From: an uncultured Algisphaera sp.
GTDB lineage: Bacteria; Planctomycetota; Phycisphaerae; Phycisphaerales; Phycisphaeraceae
Direction of reading: 5' to 3'
DNA: 43,707 nucleotides
Assembly: GCA_938015655.1 (NCBI GenBank)
Contig: CALLPP010000076.1
Coordinates: 1-43,707, forward strand
Below are positions 24,280 through 36,441 of the stretch, in pieces (within the stretch, counting starts at the first letter, position 1; each line of letters opens with the position of its first letter). A model generated the notes under the pieces. That model worked only from the letters and a program-made list of their open reading frames with translations. It had not been told where the DNA came from and ran no database searches. Made by a program: the position numbers and the translations under genes.

Positions 24280-26008
24280 ACTCGATCCGTATCGGCGCCC
24301 CGGAAAGCGCCACGCCGGGAATCGTCACCAAGCCCTGCGCATCCGCACGGACATTAAGCACCCGGCCGTCCACGGTCGCCCGCAGGCTTTCGTTGGGCGC
24401 CACCACAAACCCGGTGAGACGCCGCGGGGTGACGTCCACCCGCGCGCCTCGAACGTCCGACGTCACGGTGACGGCAAAGCCCCGGTCCGAGTCCTCCACC
24501 CCACTCCACACCAGGCCACGGTTAAACGCCCCTTCGATGTCGCCGTCGGTGATCGAACCGTTTCCCGGTTCGCCATTGCCCGTGAAGTTGCTGAACGCCG
24601 GGTAGGCCTGATCGCTGGCGAAGGCCGGCAGGCGGTCTAGGTGTCCGGAAATATCAGCGGGAAGGTTACGAAACATGTCGTGCCCACCGTTGTTCCAGTA
24701 CGCCATAAAGCCGCGGCGGCCCTCGGCCAGAGCGCGGTAAAATGGCGGGTTATTGGCCCAGGGCATCGATTCGTCGCGGCGGCCGTTCAACACCACCAGG
24801 TAAGGCAGCTCGCCGGGGTGCTCTGCCGCAATACGGATCGCATCCATCCGCTCGACCACGGGCACGCCTTCGTCACTCATCAGCGTCTCGTCGGCGGCAA
24901 AACCACCGGCCAAACCATTGAGGCGGTGGATCGTCCGCAGCCCGTGGAAGCCCTCTCGCTGGCCGTACACCGGCAGAGGCACCCGCGCCAGAATGAAGCT
25001 GAAGGTCTCCGGGTGGTTGAAACCCAAAGAAATCGCGCCGCTCCCGCCCATAGAGAAGCCTTCTAGACCCGTCATGTTCGGGTTCGTTCCGTAGTAGCTC
25101 TGCGCCCACTCCACCAGCCACAACAAGTAGCGCTCGGTGTAGTTGACCACCACCCCCTCGTGGACCTTCGCGGCGTCGTAGATCTTGTTGTTTCCCCCGT
25201 ACCACCAGGTATTAATCGCTTTGCCCGAGTCGCGGCGGTCGCCCGACGAAGCCAACGAGCGGCCCACCCACATGCGATCCAGCGGATCCACCTCGATGCG
25301 GTTCGGATTGCCGAACACCGTAAAGCGTCGCGCCAGCCCCTGTCGCCAGCCGTGCTTGGTGGTGCCGTACATCACAAAATTCGCCCCCTGGGCCGCACCG
25401 TTCGCATCGGCCCCACGGCCGTGTAGACGCAGCACCAGCGCCCGGCCGCGCCCCGCACCGGGCTGCGGCGCATCGCCCAGCCGGACGGGCTGGGGCATCT
25501 CCACCGCGCCACGCACCGCGCCGCGGGTCGCGTTGGCCCCCGGCACCACCGACCGGTCTTCAGTGCCGTCTCCCGCCGTGGTCGTCACCGCGAAGTGCAT
25601 GCGGTCCACGTTGTCGTCGGTCACGGTGTGTACGAACAGCCCCGACCGCGGGTTCAACGGCCGCCCCTCGTCCTCGATCACAAATCCCTGCGGCGACGCC
25701 GGGGTGCCCTGGGTAAACGCCGCAGGGTCCAGCCACCAGTCCGTCGCGCTGTACTTCTCGATGGTATGCCCGATCAACGCCGCAGAGTCCAGCGTTTGCG
25801 GGGTCAGCGCCGTCTCGGACAGATAAACGTTAAACGTCGTGTCGGCAGGAACGTTCGTCTCGCTCCAAGTCAGGAACACCTGCCCCGACCGGTAGACCGC
25901 GTTGAGGTTTGAAACCGCCGGCGCGGCCCACGCCGCTCCCGCGCTTAACAACAACCCCACGCCGGACAACCGAAGACAAGCCCGTGCCATACGAGTTGGG
26001 TAAGACAT
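24269..26008 (-). CDS. Secreted alpha/beta-hydrolase (esterase-like) with N-terminal fibronectin III-like domain
   Basis: A 579-residue exported protein. The signal peptide ends in LSAGAAWAAP, and AGGA eight bases before the ATG at 26008 supports that start over the longer track ORF. Residues about 30-150 form a fibronectin III-like fold (NLNAVYRSGQVFLTWSETNV). A hydrolase domain follows, with ALVLRLHGRGA, the nucleophile elbow LEGFSMGGSGAISLGF, an acidic GRRDESMPW and a histidine in NNGGHDMF, so the Ser-Asp/Glu-His triad looks intact. Similar layouts occur in secreted esterases and carbohydrate-ester hydrolases of PVC bacteria. It is divergent from a GH2 beta-galactosidase, which suggests joint glycan breakdown, but the substrate is unknown. 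Confidence 0.8.
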   Translation of the reverse strand: MSYPTRMARACLRLSGVGLLLSAGAAWAAPAVSNLNAVYRSGQVFLTWSETNVPADTTFNVYLSETALTPQTLDSAALIGHTIEKYSATDWWLDPAAFTQGTPASPQGFVIEDEGRPLNPRSGLFVHTVTDDNVDRMHFAVTTTAGDGTEDRSVVPGANATRGAVRGAVEMPQPVRLGDAPQPGAGRGRALVLRLHGRGADANGAAQGANFVMYGTTKHGWRQGLARRFTVFGNPNRIEVDPLDRMWVGRSLASSGDRRDSGKAINTWWYGGNNKIYDAAKVHEGVVVNYTERYLLWLVEWAQSYYGTNPNMTGLEGFSMGGSGAISLGFNHPETFSFILARVPLPVYGQREGFHGLRTIHRLNGLAGGFAADETLMSDEGVPVVERMDAIRIAAEHPGELPYLVVLNGRRDESMPWANNPPFYRALAEGRRGFMAYWNNGGHDMFRNLPADISGHLDRLPAFASDQAYPAFSNFTGNGEPGNGSITDGDIEGAFNRGLVWSGVEDSDRGFAVTVTSDVRGARVDVTPRRLTGFVVAPNESLRATVDGRVLNVRADAQGLVTIPGVALSGAPIRIELTR

Positions 26009-26201
26009 CACGTCATTCCTGCAGGGGTGGGACATTGGCGGCAACCGCGAGCACAAACAAACTCTCGGGGCCATCCTCCCTATCGCCCACCTGACGCGAC
26101 CAACCCAACCGGCCCGCACCCCGCGGCAGCAGCCGCCGGGTTATCGGATCAGCTCCAGCCCGGCGGGCGCCTCGCGTCCCTCCCGTCCCGGCGTCTTGTG
26201 A

Positions 26202-29411
<3,210 letters not shown>

Positions 29412-29493
29412 ACACCCACGCACCGCCGACAACGCTCTGGAGCCATACCCGTTACAAAAAAATCGGCGGCCCTCGATAAGATGCCGTCCACGA

Positions 29494-30465
29494 TCAAAAA
29501 TAGCCCACCAGATTGTGGCAGCGCTCCACGATTTCCGGCCAATCGATAAAGCCGAAGAAAATCACTTCGAAGGCAATCAGCCAGAAGATGTACCACTCCA
29601 CGCGATGTGAATCACGCGTGTTAATCAGATCAATCAGGGTCTGATTCGTCCGCCCAATCACCTGCCGTTTGTGCTCCATCACCGACAGCCGCTCGGTCAG
29701 GCCGTATTCTTCCAGCAGGTTGTCGTAAAGCCGTTTCAGCCCCGGACGCTCCCAAAGCACATCCGGCTTCTCATCGATCTGCACCCCGCCCAGCAGGTCC
29801 GCCTCCAAGGCAAGCATCTCTCCACTGTGCTGCATAAGCCGCCGGCGTTTACGGATCGGCGTGCCCTTCTCCCCCAACTCACGTGCAAGCACTCCGATGC
29901 GGTCGAGGTTGGATTGGATCCGCTCCTCGTACTCCTGAAGCACCACCGATTTCGATAACACGTCGGCCACCACCAGCAGCCGGGCGTCGGTCCCTGCGCC
30001 CAGTAAAATCTCTCCTGCAGTCACCCGATCCGACGCACCGACTTCGGTCACCAGCCGTACCGCCGCCTCCTCAGACCCCACCGCCGCGTCCGCGGGCTCG
30101 ATAAAGTCCTTCAACGTCTTTAAGAACGTCCGGCGGTCCTCGCGCGGGGTGTTAAAAAACACCGCCACCCCGAAGGGAACAACCACCGCCACCGCGTCGT
30201 CGCCCAGCCGGGCCACCGCTCGCCGACTCGGCGCCGCGGGATCCGCAGTGCAACCCGGCAGGTTCGCAAACTGCTTGAACCGCCGGCCCACCCTGACCGC
30301 GAACACCTCGAAATCCGAGGCATTCACCAACCGCACGTCGTTCAACTCTTCGCCAACCCCCGACCACTCCTGCGCCCCGGCAGGTTCGGCCCCGGCCCGC
30401 TGAGCCATCTCGGCAGTCGGCGTCGCAACTTTTACCACCACGTCCGCGGAATCTGTTTTCGGCAT
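29494..30465 (-). CDS. RMD1/DUF155-family membrane protein
   Basis: A 323-residue protein of the RMD1/YagE (DUF155) family. The globular part includes DDAVAVVVPFGVAVFFN and LLVVADVLSKSVVLQEYEERI. The family-typical C-terminal half has LWERPGLKRLYDNLLEEYGL, then TERLSVMEHKRQVIGRTNQT, and one membrane helix close to the end (WYIFWLIAFEVIFFGFI). Yeast members work in mitochondrial translation or meiotic division; bacterial roles are unknown. The ATG at 30465 is preferred over the track start at 30543, as the extra residues are not conserved. It is divergent from the histidine kinase gene, and the 308-bp region between them contains a marked AT-rich island. Confidence 0.85.
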   Translation of the reverse strand: MPKTDSADVVVKVATPTAEMAQRAGAEPAGAQEWSGVGEELNDVRLVNASDFEVFAVRVGRRFKQFANLPGCTADPAAPSRRAVARLGDDAVAVVVPFGVAVFFNTPREDRRTFLKTLKDFIEPADAAVGSEEAAVRLVTEVGASDRVTAGEILLGAGTDARLLVVADVLSKSVVLQEYEERIQSNLDRIGVLARELGEKGTPIRKRRRLMQHSGEMLALEADLLGGVQIDEKPDVLWERPGLKRLYDNLLEEYGLTERLSVMEHKRQVIGRTNQTLIDLINTRDSHRVEWYIFWLIAFEVIFFGFIDWPEIVERCHNLVGYF

Positions 30466-30591
30466 ACCCCATCGTGTCTCGGGGCCAGGGAGAAAGCAAA
30501 CCGGACCGGACATCTGCCGATAACTTCCAAGCCAGAAAGCCATGGTTCCGAAAAGAAACAGGCCGCGATCGCCTCATACACCGCCCCCCTA

Positions 30592-30640
30592 ATAAGGTTT
30601 AAAAACTTTTTTTAAAAAGACTTATAAATCACCAAATTGC
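30592..30640. promoter_or_regulatory. AT-rich island in the divergent RMD1/kinase intergenic region
   Basis: About 50 bases of mostly A and T (TTTAAAAACTTTTTTTAAAA, then CTTATAAATCACC) stand out in otherwise GC-rich DNA. The near-palindromic A/T runs suggest promoters for one or both divergent genes or a nucleoid-protein site. The other parts of the 308-bp gap show only a short CCCC/GGGG hairpin at about 30645. Confidence 0.4.
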
Positions 30641-30773
30641 CTCCCCCCATTGGGGTTTCGGGGCTACACCCCTTGCCACTGGCCAACACTCATTCAAACC
30701 GTTTTTCTGACCGAACACTTTATTGGAGTGATACCGCCCCCTCCCTTCGCGTACGTCAGCCAGGGCTTAAACC

Positions 30774-32714
30774 ATGACCCTCCGCCTCAAACTGATCTTC
30801 GTTGGTCTCACCGCGGTCACCCTCATGGCCGCGACCGAGTTCGCCATCCAGCGTGCGGTCATCTCACCGCTCTTCACAGAGCTTGAGCGTGACGAAGCAA
30901 TCAAAGACATCACACGGTGCCGCGAGGCCATCGATCGCGAGATCCATCACCTCGAAGTGCTTTGCCTTGATTGGTCGAACTGGACCGACACCTACGAGTA
31001 CGTCCAAGGCATCGGCACCGAGGCCTACGACGAAGCCAACCTAATGCAAGTTGGGTGGTACCAAGCCACCAACGTGGGGCTTATGTACATCGCCAGGCGC
31101 GACGGGACCCTGGCCCACACCTACCTCGCCGGCGACGCTGCCGACGAAGACGACAACCTCCTGCCCCCCGTCCCGGCCGACGACGACGCCCTGCCCCGTG
31201 ATCGACTGGATCCGGACCACGCGCTACTGGCGCTGACCGACCACGAAGACTCGCTGGTTTCGGGCCTGATGATGACTCCGCGCGGCCCGCTGCTGGTGGC
31301 CAGCCGCCCCATCCTCACCAGCGAATCCGAAGGGCCACGGACCGGCGCCATGATCATCGGACGATTCCTCGACGCCGATCAGATCAGCCGGCTCAACGAA
31401 CAGACGAAAGTGCAGTTCACCGCGGGCCAAACCTCCGAAGACACCCCCCCGCGGAGCAACATCGAACCGACAATCGAAACCATCGATCAAGACACCCTGC
31501 ACGTGCTGGCCGCCATGCCACAACTCAACGGCGCGCCCGGACTCACGCTCAAGGCCCAAGTTGATCGCGAAATCACCGGCCGCGGCCGCCAGGCACTGGG
31601 CTACGCCCGGGCCGCCCAAGCCGTCGCGGCAGCCGGCGTGCTGTTGCTGCTGGCCTTCGCTTTACAACGCGTCGTCGTCGGCCCGCTCTCGCGGCTCACC
31701 CGACACGCCGACCGCGTCGCCGAAAACGAAGACCTCACCGTCCGCATGGATCTGGATCGGCGCGACGAGATCGGAACCCTCGCCCGCGGCTTCGACCACA
31801 TGCTTGATCAGTTGGAGCACTCCCGTGCCCGGCTCGCCGACCACGCCCGCCACACCGGCCGGGCCGAGGCCGCCAGCGGCGTGCTGCACAACGTGGGGAA
31901 CGTGCTGACCAGCGTCACCGCCCTCACCAGTTCCCTGCGTGACCACACCAACAACAGCCGCACCGAACGCCTGGCGCAAAGTGCCGAGCTCCTGCAGCAA
32001 CACGACCACGACCTTCCGGCGTTTCTGACGTCTGACCCCCGCGGCCAGCGCCTCCCGTCTTACTTACAAAAGCTCTGCCATCAGATGGCCAGCGACGAAA
32101 AGGATCTGCACAACCGCATCGAAACCCTTGGCGGTTGTATCAACCACCTGCAAGAACTCGTCGCCTCCCAGGCTGATCTTGCCGGGCCCGCCACGGTCGA
32201 CGAACCCATCAGCGTCGCCCGGATGCTCGATCAGGTCGCGGCGAACACCCGCCCCGCCTTCGAAGCCGCGGGCATCACGCTCGGCCTGCACTGCGAAACC
32301 ATGCCTACTTTGGTGCTGGATCGACGCAAGCTCAGCCAGGTCTTGGTCAATGTGCTAACCAACGCCCACGACGCCGTGAACCAACAAGGCAGCTCCCAAG
32401 AAGCGCGCCAAGTCGATCTGACCGCCACACACGAAGGCGACCACCTGGTCTTCACCGTTCGCGACAACGGAATCGGCATCGCTCCAGAACTAATCGAACG
32501 CATTTTCTCTGACGGCTTCACCACCAAACCCGCCACCAATGATCGGGGACGCGGCATGGGCCTTCACTACTGTGCAATCTCCGCCATCGAAATGGGAGGC
32601 CGGCTGAGCGCCACCAGCGAAGGGCCCGGACAGGGCGCCTGCTTCCGCCTGGAAATCCCGTGGCACGAGCACGCGGGTCGTACCGATACCAACCCCGCCG
32701 GAGAACCGGCATGA
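30774..32714 (+). CDS. Membrane histidine kinase with CHASE4 sensor and HAMP domains
   Basis: A 646-residue sensor. Helix 1 lies at residues about 5-25 and helix 2 (AAGVLLLLAFALQRVVVGPL) near 285-305. Between them is a CHASE4 domain with its signature DWSNWTDTYEYV. HAMP follows (HADRVAENEDLTVRM). The phosphoacceptor is His372 in EAASGVLHNVGNVLTSV, an unusual H-box of the LHN-x-GN type. The catalytic domain shows the N-box LVNVLTNAHDAV, G1 DNGIGI and G2 GRGMGLHYC. AGGG lies eight bases before the ATG. Its stop overlaps the start of the REC-GGDEF-EAL gene (ATGA), so the two are translationally coupled and probably form one signalling unit. The signal sensed is unknown. Confidence 0.92.
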   Translation: MTLRLKLIFVGLTAVTLMAATEFAIQRAVISPLFTELERDEAIKDITRCREAIDREIHHLEVLCLDWSNWTDTYEYVQGIGTEAYDEANLMQVGWYQATNVGLMYIARRDGTLAHTYLAGDAADEDDNLLPPVPADDDALPRDRLDPDHALLALTDHEDSLVSGLMMTPRGPLLVASRPILTSESEGPRTGAMIIGRFLDADQISRLNEQTKVQFTAGQTSEDTPPRSNIEPTIETIDQDTLHVLAAMPQLNGAPGLTLKAQVDREITGRGRQALGYARAAQAVAAAGVLLLLAFALQRVVVGPLSRLTRHADRVAENEDLTVRMDLDRRDEIGTLARGFDHMLDQLEHSRARLADHARHTGRAEAASGVLHNVGNVLTSVTALTSSLRDHTNNSRTERLAQSAELLQQHDHDLPAFLTSDPRGQRLPSYLQKLCHQMASDEKDLHNRIETLGGCINHLQELVASQADLAGPATVDEPISVARMLDQVAANTRPAFEAAGITLGLHCETMPTLVLDRRKLSQVLVNVLTNAHDAVNQQGSSQEARQVDLTATHEGDHLVFTVRDNGIGIAPELIERIFSDGFTTKPATNDRGRGMGLHYCAISAIEMGGRLSATSEGPGQGACFRLEIPWHEHAGRTDTNPAGEPA

Positions 32715-34696
32715 GCCCCGGCTTCGACGCCCCCCCGGGGGCAAACCCCACACCGAACCCCCAAGTCCTGGTCGTAGACGACCAGGCCAGCGTTCACCTG
32801 GCCTTCTCCGAGGTTTTCGCGGCCCAGCAAACCGCATCGGAACTCGAAGAAGACGAACAGGTTTTGTTCGGCCACACGGACGCCAGCCCGCCAGCCAACG
32901 GACCGGTCGGCCATCCGCCCGTGTCCCTGGATTTCGCCTTCCAAGGGGAAGAAGCCCTGCAAAAGGTCCAAGATCGGGCCAACGCGAACCAGCGCTACGA
33001 CGTAGTTTTTGTCGATATGCGGATGCCTCCGGGTATCGGCGGCGAGGAGACGATCCGTCGCATCTGGGAAATCGATCCGGACCTACACGTCGTGTGCTGC
33101 ACGGCCTATTCCGACGACGACCTGAGCAGCGTGATGCAGCGGCTGGGGCACGCGGATCAGCTGGTGTTGCTAAAAAAACCCTTCGACCCCGCCGAAGCCC
33201 GCCAGCTCGTGGCTGCACTTACCGGCAAAGGTGAGCTCCGCCGGCAGGCCCAGCGTCACGCCCGGGCGCTGCAGGCCAACGCCCAAGAACTCACGCTCGC
33301 CAATCGCGAACTCAAAAAACAGATCCAGCGCCGCGGGGAAGCCGAAGCCCGGCTACACCACCAAGCCACCCACGACACGCTCACCGGCCTGCACAACCGC
33401 CAGGCGTTTGATCACCACCTGGCAAACTGCTTCGATTCTCTTAATGAAGCCGCCGACACACACTTCGCGGTGGTCTACATCGACCTGGACGATTTTAAAA
33501 TCGTGAACGACACCCTGGGCCACCCGGTGGGCGATCGCCTGCTGACCACCGTGGCCCGGCGCCTCGAAGCCGAGCTCCAGGCCACCCACGACGATGCCTT
33601 TCCCGAATCCAGCGGCCGCTTCGCCGCCCGGCTGGGAGGAGACGAGTTCGTCGTACTGCTTGACGGCCTGCACGCCCCTGAGCAGGCCTACCACATGGCC
33701 GAGCGTCTGCTGGCTGCAGTCTCAGGCCCGGTCCAGCTCGACGGTATGCAGCAACAGGTAAGCGTCAGTATCGGGGTGGCCACCGGCGACCGGCACTGCG
33801 CAGACCGCAACGACGTTTTACGCCACGCCGACATGGCGATGTACCAGGCCAAGCGCGGCGGGCGGAACGGTTACGCAGTCTTCGACGAAGCCATGTTTGT
33901 GTCCCAACGCGACCACATCGAACTGCTCGCAGACCTGCGGCGGGGTATCGATCAAGAGCAAATCACGCTGGTGTACCAGCCGATCGTCAGCGTGCCGGAT
34001 ATGAAACTGGTCTCGGTCGAGGCCCTGGCCCGCTGGGAGCGTCCCGGCCACGGGCCAGTCGGCCCGGACGTCTTCATCCCCGCGGCCGAAGAGGCCGGGC
34101 TGATCGTCGCCCTGGGTGACTCGGTGCTGCGGCGGGCCTGCGCACAGCTGGCCACGTGGCGGGCCCACCCCGGACCGGGCACCCCCCGGGCGGTCAGCGT
34201 GAACGTCGCGCTCAAACAGCTGCTGCAGTGCGACTTTGTCGACAAGCTCGCGGCACTGGTCACCGAGTTCGACATCAGCCCCGGCGAGCTGCGCATCGAA
34301 CTGACCGAGTCCACCATCATGGACGAGACCATCGACATCCAGCGGGTGCTCCACGCCGCCCGCGAGCTGGGCGTGCGGGTACACCTGGACGACTTTGGCA
34401 CCGGCTACTCGTCGCTGAGCGCCCTGCACCGCTTCCCCATCGACGTACTCAAAATCGACCAGTCGTTTATGCGGGCGGTCGAGACCAACCCGCGCCACGC
34501 TGCAATCGTGCGCACCATCAGCGACCTGGCTCACCACCTGGGGTTCTCGGTGGTCATCGAGGGCGTGGAAGACAGCGCCCAGGCCGCCGCGGTCAACCGC
34601 TGGGGATGCGACTTCGCCCAGGGCTATCACTACGGCCGCCCCCGCAAGACCGAAACCTACCAACCCCAAGGCGTGGTGATCAACCGCTCGGCATAA
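32711..34696 (+). CDS. REC-GGDEF-EAL response regulator for cyclic-di-GMP
   Basis: A 661-residue three-domain protein. The receiver domain begins LVVDDQASVHLAF, and its phosphoacceptor is Asp102 in VVFVDMRMPPG. That is about 45 residues later than usual because a Glu/Pro-rich insert lies after the first helix. A coiled coil leads to a GGDEF domain with an intact active site (LGGDEF, residues 309-313). The EAL domain has VEALARW (EAL at 437-439), ELTESTIMD, LDDFGTGYSSL and VVIEGVED, so it also looks catalytic. The protein could therefore make and break c-di-GMP under control of the coupled kinase. The track ORF starts at 32660; the ATG at 32711, overlapping the kinase stop, is the natural start. 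Confidence 0.93.
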   Translation: MSPGFDAPPGANPTPNPQVLVVDDQASVHLAFSEVFAAQQTASELEEDEQVLFGHTDASPPANGPVGHPPVSLDFAFQGEEALQKVQDRANANQRYDVVFVDMRMPPGIGGEETIRRIWEIDPDLHVVCCTAYSDDDLSSVMQRLGHADQLVLLKKPFDPAEARQLVAALTGKGELRRQAQRHARALQANAQELTLANRELKKQIQRRGEAEARLHHQATHDTLTGLHNRQAFDHHLANCFDSLNEAADTHFAVVYIDLDDFKIVNDTLGHPVGDRLLTTVARRLEAELQATHDDAFPESSGRFAARLGGDEFVVLLDGLHAPEQAYHMAERLLAAVSGPVQLDGMQQQVSVSIGVATGDRHCADRNDVLRHADMAMYQAKRGGRNGYAVFDEAMFVSQRDHIELLADLRRGIDQEQITLVYQPIVSVPDMKLVSVEALARWERPGHGPVGPDVFIPAAEEAGLIVALGDSVLRRACAQLATWRAHPGPGTPRAVSVNVALKQLLQCDFVDKLAALVTEFDISPGELRIELTESTIMDETIDIQRVLHAARELGVRVHLDDFGTGYSSLSALHRFPIDVLKIDQSFMRAVETNPRHAAIVRTISDLAHHLGFSVVIEGVEDSAQAAAVNRWGCDFAQGYHYGRPRKTETYQPQGVVINRSA

Positions 34697-34714
34697 GACA
34701 CCCACACGTTCGGA

Positions 34715-35842
34715 TCAACGGCGATCCCCGTCCGGACGAAGGCGGCGGTTGGCCCGCCGGTCTTGCCGAGACCGCTGCTCCAGATAGCCCGCCTGCTCGG
34801 CCAGTAGTTTGCGGTAGTTCTCCCAACGCCGCGGATCCAGCATGCCCTGAGCCAGCGCCACGGCCACCGCGCAGCCCGGCTCGCCGGTGTGCCTGCAGTT
34901 GCTAAATCGGCAGCGAGCAGCCACCTCCGCCGCCTCGGCAAAAGCCACGTCCAGCCCGCCGCCGTCGGCCAGCTGCAGCTCGCGGATGCCCGGCAGGTCC
35001 ACAATCACCCCGCCCGCCCGCAGGCGGTGCAGCGAGCGCGACGTGGTGGTGTGTTTTCCCTTGTTGTCGTCGCCTCGCACCGCGCCGGTCTTCTGCTGCG
35101 CATCGGAAATCGCGTTGATCAGCGTCGACTTGCCCACCCCCGACGACCCCAGCACCGCCACCGTCTGACCCGACCCGCACAGATCACCGAGGCGTGCGAC
35201 CTGCTCGGGGTCGCGTGCATCCATCACCTCCACCCGCAGTCCGCCAGGCATCCCCTCACCCAGCCGGCGTGCCGCCGCGGCGTAACGCTCCGCGTCGTCG
35301 GCCAGGTCCGCTTTGGTCAGGACCACCACCGCCCGAATCGGCCGGGTCGCCGGCCCGGCCCCGGCGGCCAGGGCCAGGTAGCGCTCGATGCGCCCCACAC
35401 TGAATTCCTCATTGCAGGCGGTCACCACCAGCAGCGTGTCCACATTCGCCGCCAGCACCTGGTCCTGAACCCGCGAGCCGGGCGCCCGCCGCGTGAGCAC
35501 GCTGAAACGCTCCAGCCGCCGCGGCCGCCCCGCCGCCGCGGGGTCCACCAGCACCCAGTCGCCCACCCCCGGCAGCCCGGCCTCGCCAAACAGGGCCACG
35601 GCCAGGTTTTGCTCGTCCGGTGGATCCACCCCCTCCCCGGCGCCGGACTCCGCGGGCACCAGCCACACACGGCACCGCCGCGCCTGCACCCGGCACACCC
35701 GCGCCGGCACCCAGCCCGCAGCAGCCTCCTCCGCCGTCATCTGCTGGGCGAAGTACGCGCGCCACCCCAGGGCAGCGCGCTGCGAGATGCGCGGGCGGTC
35801 AGCGTCCAACACGCCTCCACAGCGATTCGGGCCCAAATTCAA
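34715..35842 (-). CDS. rsgA: Ribosome small-subunit GTPase RsgA
   Basis: A 375-residue circularly permuted GTPase that helps mature the 30S subunit. The motif order is permuted as expected: G4 VLTKADL, then G1 GSSGVGKSTLIN, then G3 DLPGIREL, with KHTTTSRSLHRL as the switch region. The zinc knuckle CRFSNCRHTGEPGC closes the protein. An N-terminal OB-fold precedes the GTPase. The start is uncertain. The conserved ISQRAALGWRAYFAQQ lies before the first in-frame ATG, so initiation must be at the TTG (35842) or an internal GTG (35812). An ATG with a good Shine-Dalgarno at 35864 is out of frame. This may be a real non-ATG start or a small sequence error near the 5' end. It is divergent from the phosphatase gene. 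Confidence 0.9.
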   Translation of the reverse strand: MNLGPNRCGGVLDADRPRISQRAALGWRAYFAQQMTAEEAAAGWVPARVCRVQARRCRVWLVPAESGAGEGVDPPDEQNLAVALFGEAGLPGVGDWVLVDPAAAGRPRRLERFSVLTRRAPGSRVQDQVLAANVDTLLVVTACNEEFSVGRIERYLALAAGAGPATRPIRAVVVLTKADLADDAERYAAAARRLGEGMPGGLRVEVMDARDPEQVARLGDLCGSGQTVAVLGSSGVGKSTLINAISDAQQKTGAVRGDDNKGKHTTTSRSLHRLRAGGVIVDLPGIRELQLADGGGLDVAFAEAAEVAARCRFSNCRHTGEPGCAVAVALAQGMLDPRRWENYRKLLAEQAGYLEQRSRQDRRANRRLRPDGDRR

Positions 35843-35914
35843 ACTGGTTGGTCCGCGTGGTCATCCTTCCACCGTACCGCATCGCAACCCGCCGCCGTGC
35901 GCTAAACTCAGCCG

Positions 35915-36409
35915 ATGTCCGACGCCCACTCTAGCCCCTCAGTCCTTTTCGTCTGCCTGGGCAACATCTGCCGCAGCCCCGCCGCCGAGGCGGTCTTCAA
36001 CACCCACCTCGCCACGCAAGGGCTGACCGAGCAATTTACCGCCGATTCCGCCGGCACGATCGGCCACCACGCGGGCCATCCGGCAGACGGTCGCATGCGA
36101 GACGCCGGTGCGGCCCGCGGCCACACGCTGACCTCGGTCGCCCGCCAGGTCGTCCGCGACGATTTCGACCGCTTCAACCTGGTCGTAGCCATGGACCAGA
36201 GCAACCTCGAAGACCTACTGGACGCGGGCGCCAACCCCGACCGCACCCGCCTACTAGGCACCTTCCTGCCCGACTACGACGACGATATCGACACCCCCCA
36301 AGAAGTGCCCGACCCCTACTACGGCGGTGACCGCGGGTTCGAAGTGGTGCTGAACCTGCTCGAAGCAGCCACTCCCGGCGTGCTCGCGGCGTTGCAGCAC
36401 GACTTCTAG
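35915..36409 (+). CDS. Low-molecular-weight protein-tyrosine phosphatase
   Basis: A 164-residue cytosolic phosphatase. The P-loop CLGNICRSP sits at residues 14-22 (catalytic Cys14, Arg20). The general-acid aspartate is in DPYYGG near the C-terminus, so the active site is complete. The central DSAGTIGHHAGHPADGRM and ARQVVRDDFDRFNLVVAMD blocks are typical of the family. In bacteria these enzymes often act on tyrosine kinases of capsule or exopolysaccharide synthesis, but no such genes are nearby. The gene starts a run of four plus-strand metabolic genes: phosphatase, cytosine deaminase, malic enzyme and serC. The gaps are short only for the first three. Confidence 0.92.
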   Translation: MSDAHSSPSVLFVCLGNICRSPAAEAVFNTHLATQGLTEQFTADSAGTIGHHAGHPADGRMRDAGAARGHTLTSVARQVVRDDFDRFNLVVAMDQSNLEDLLDAGANPDRTRLLGTFLPDYDDDIDTPQEVPDPYYGGDRGFEVVLNLLEAATPGVLAALQHDF

Positions 36410-36441
36410 CACGCCCCTCCACGACCCGGGTCCCCCCCGCC

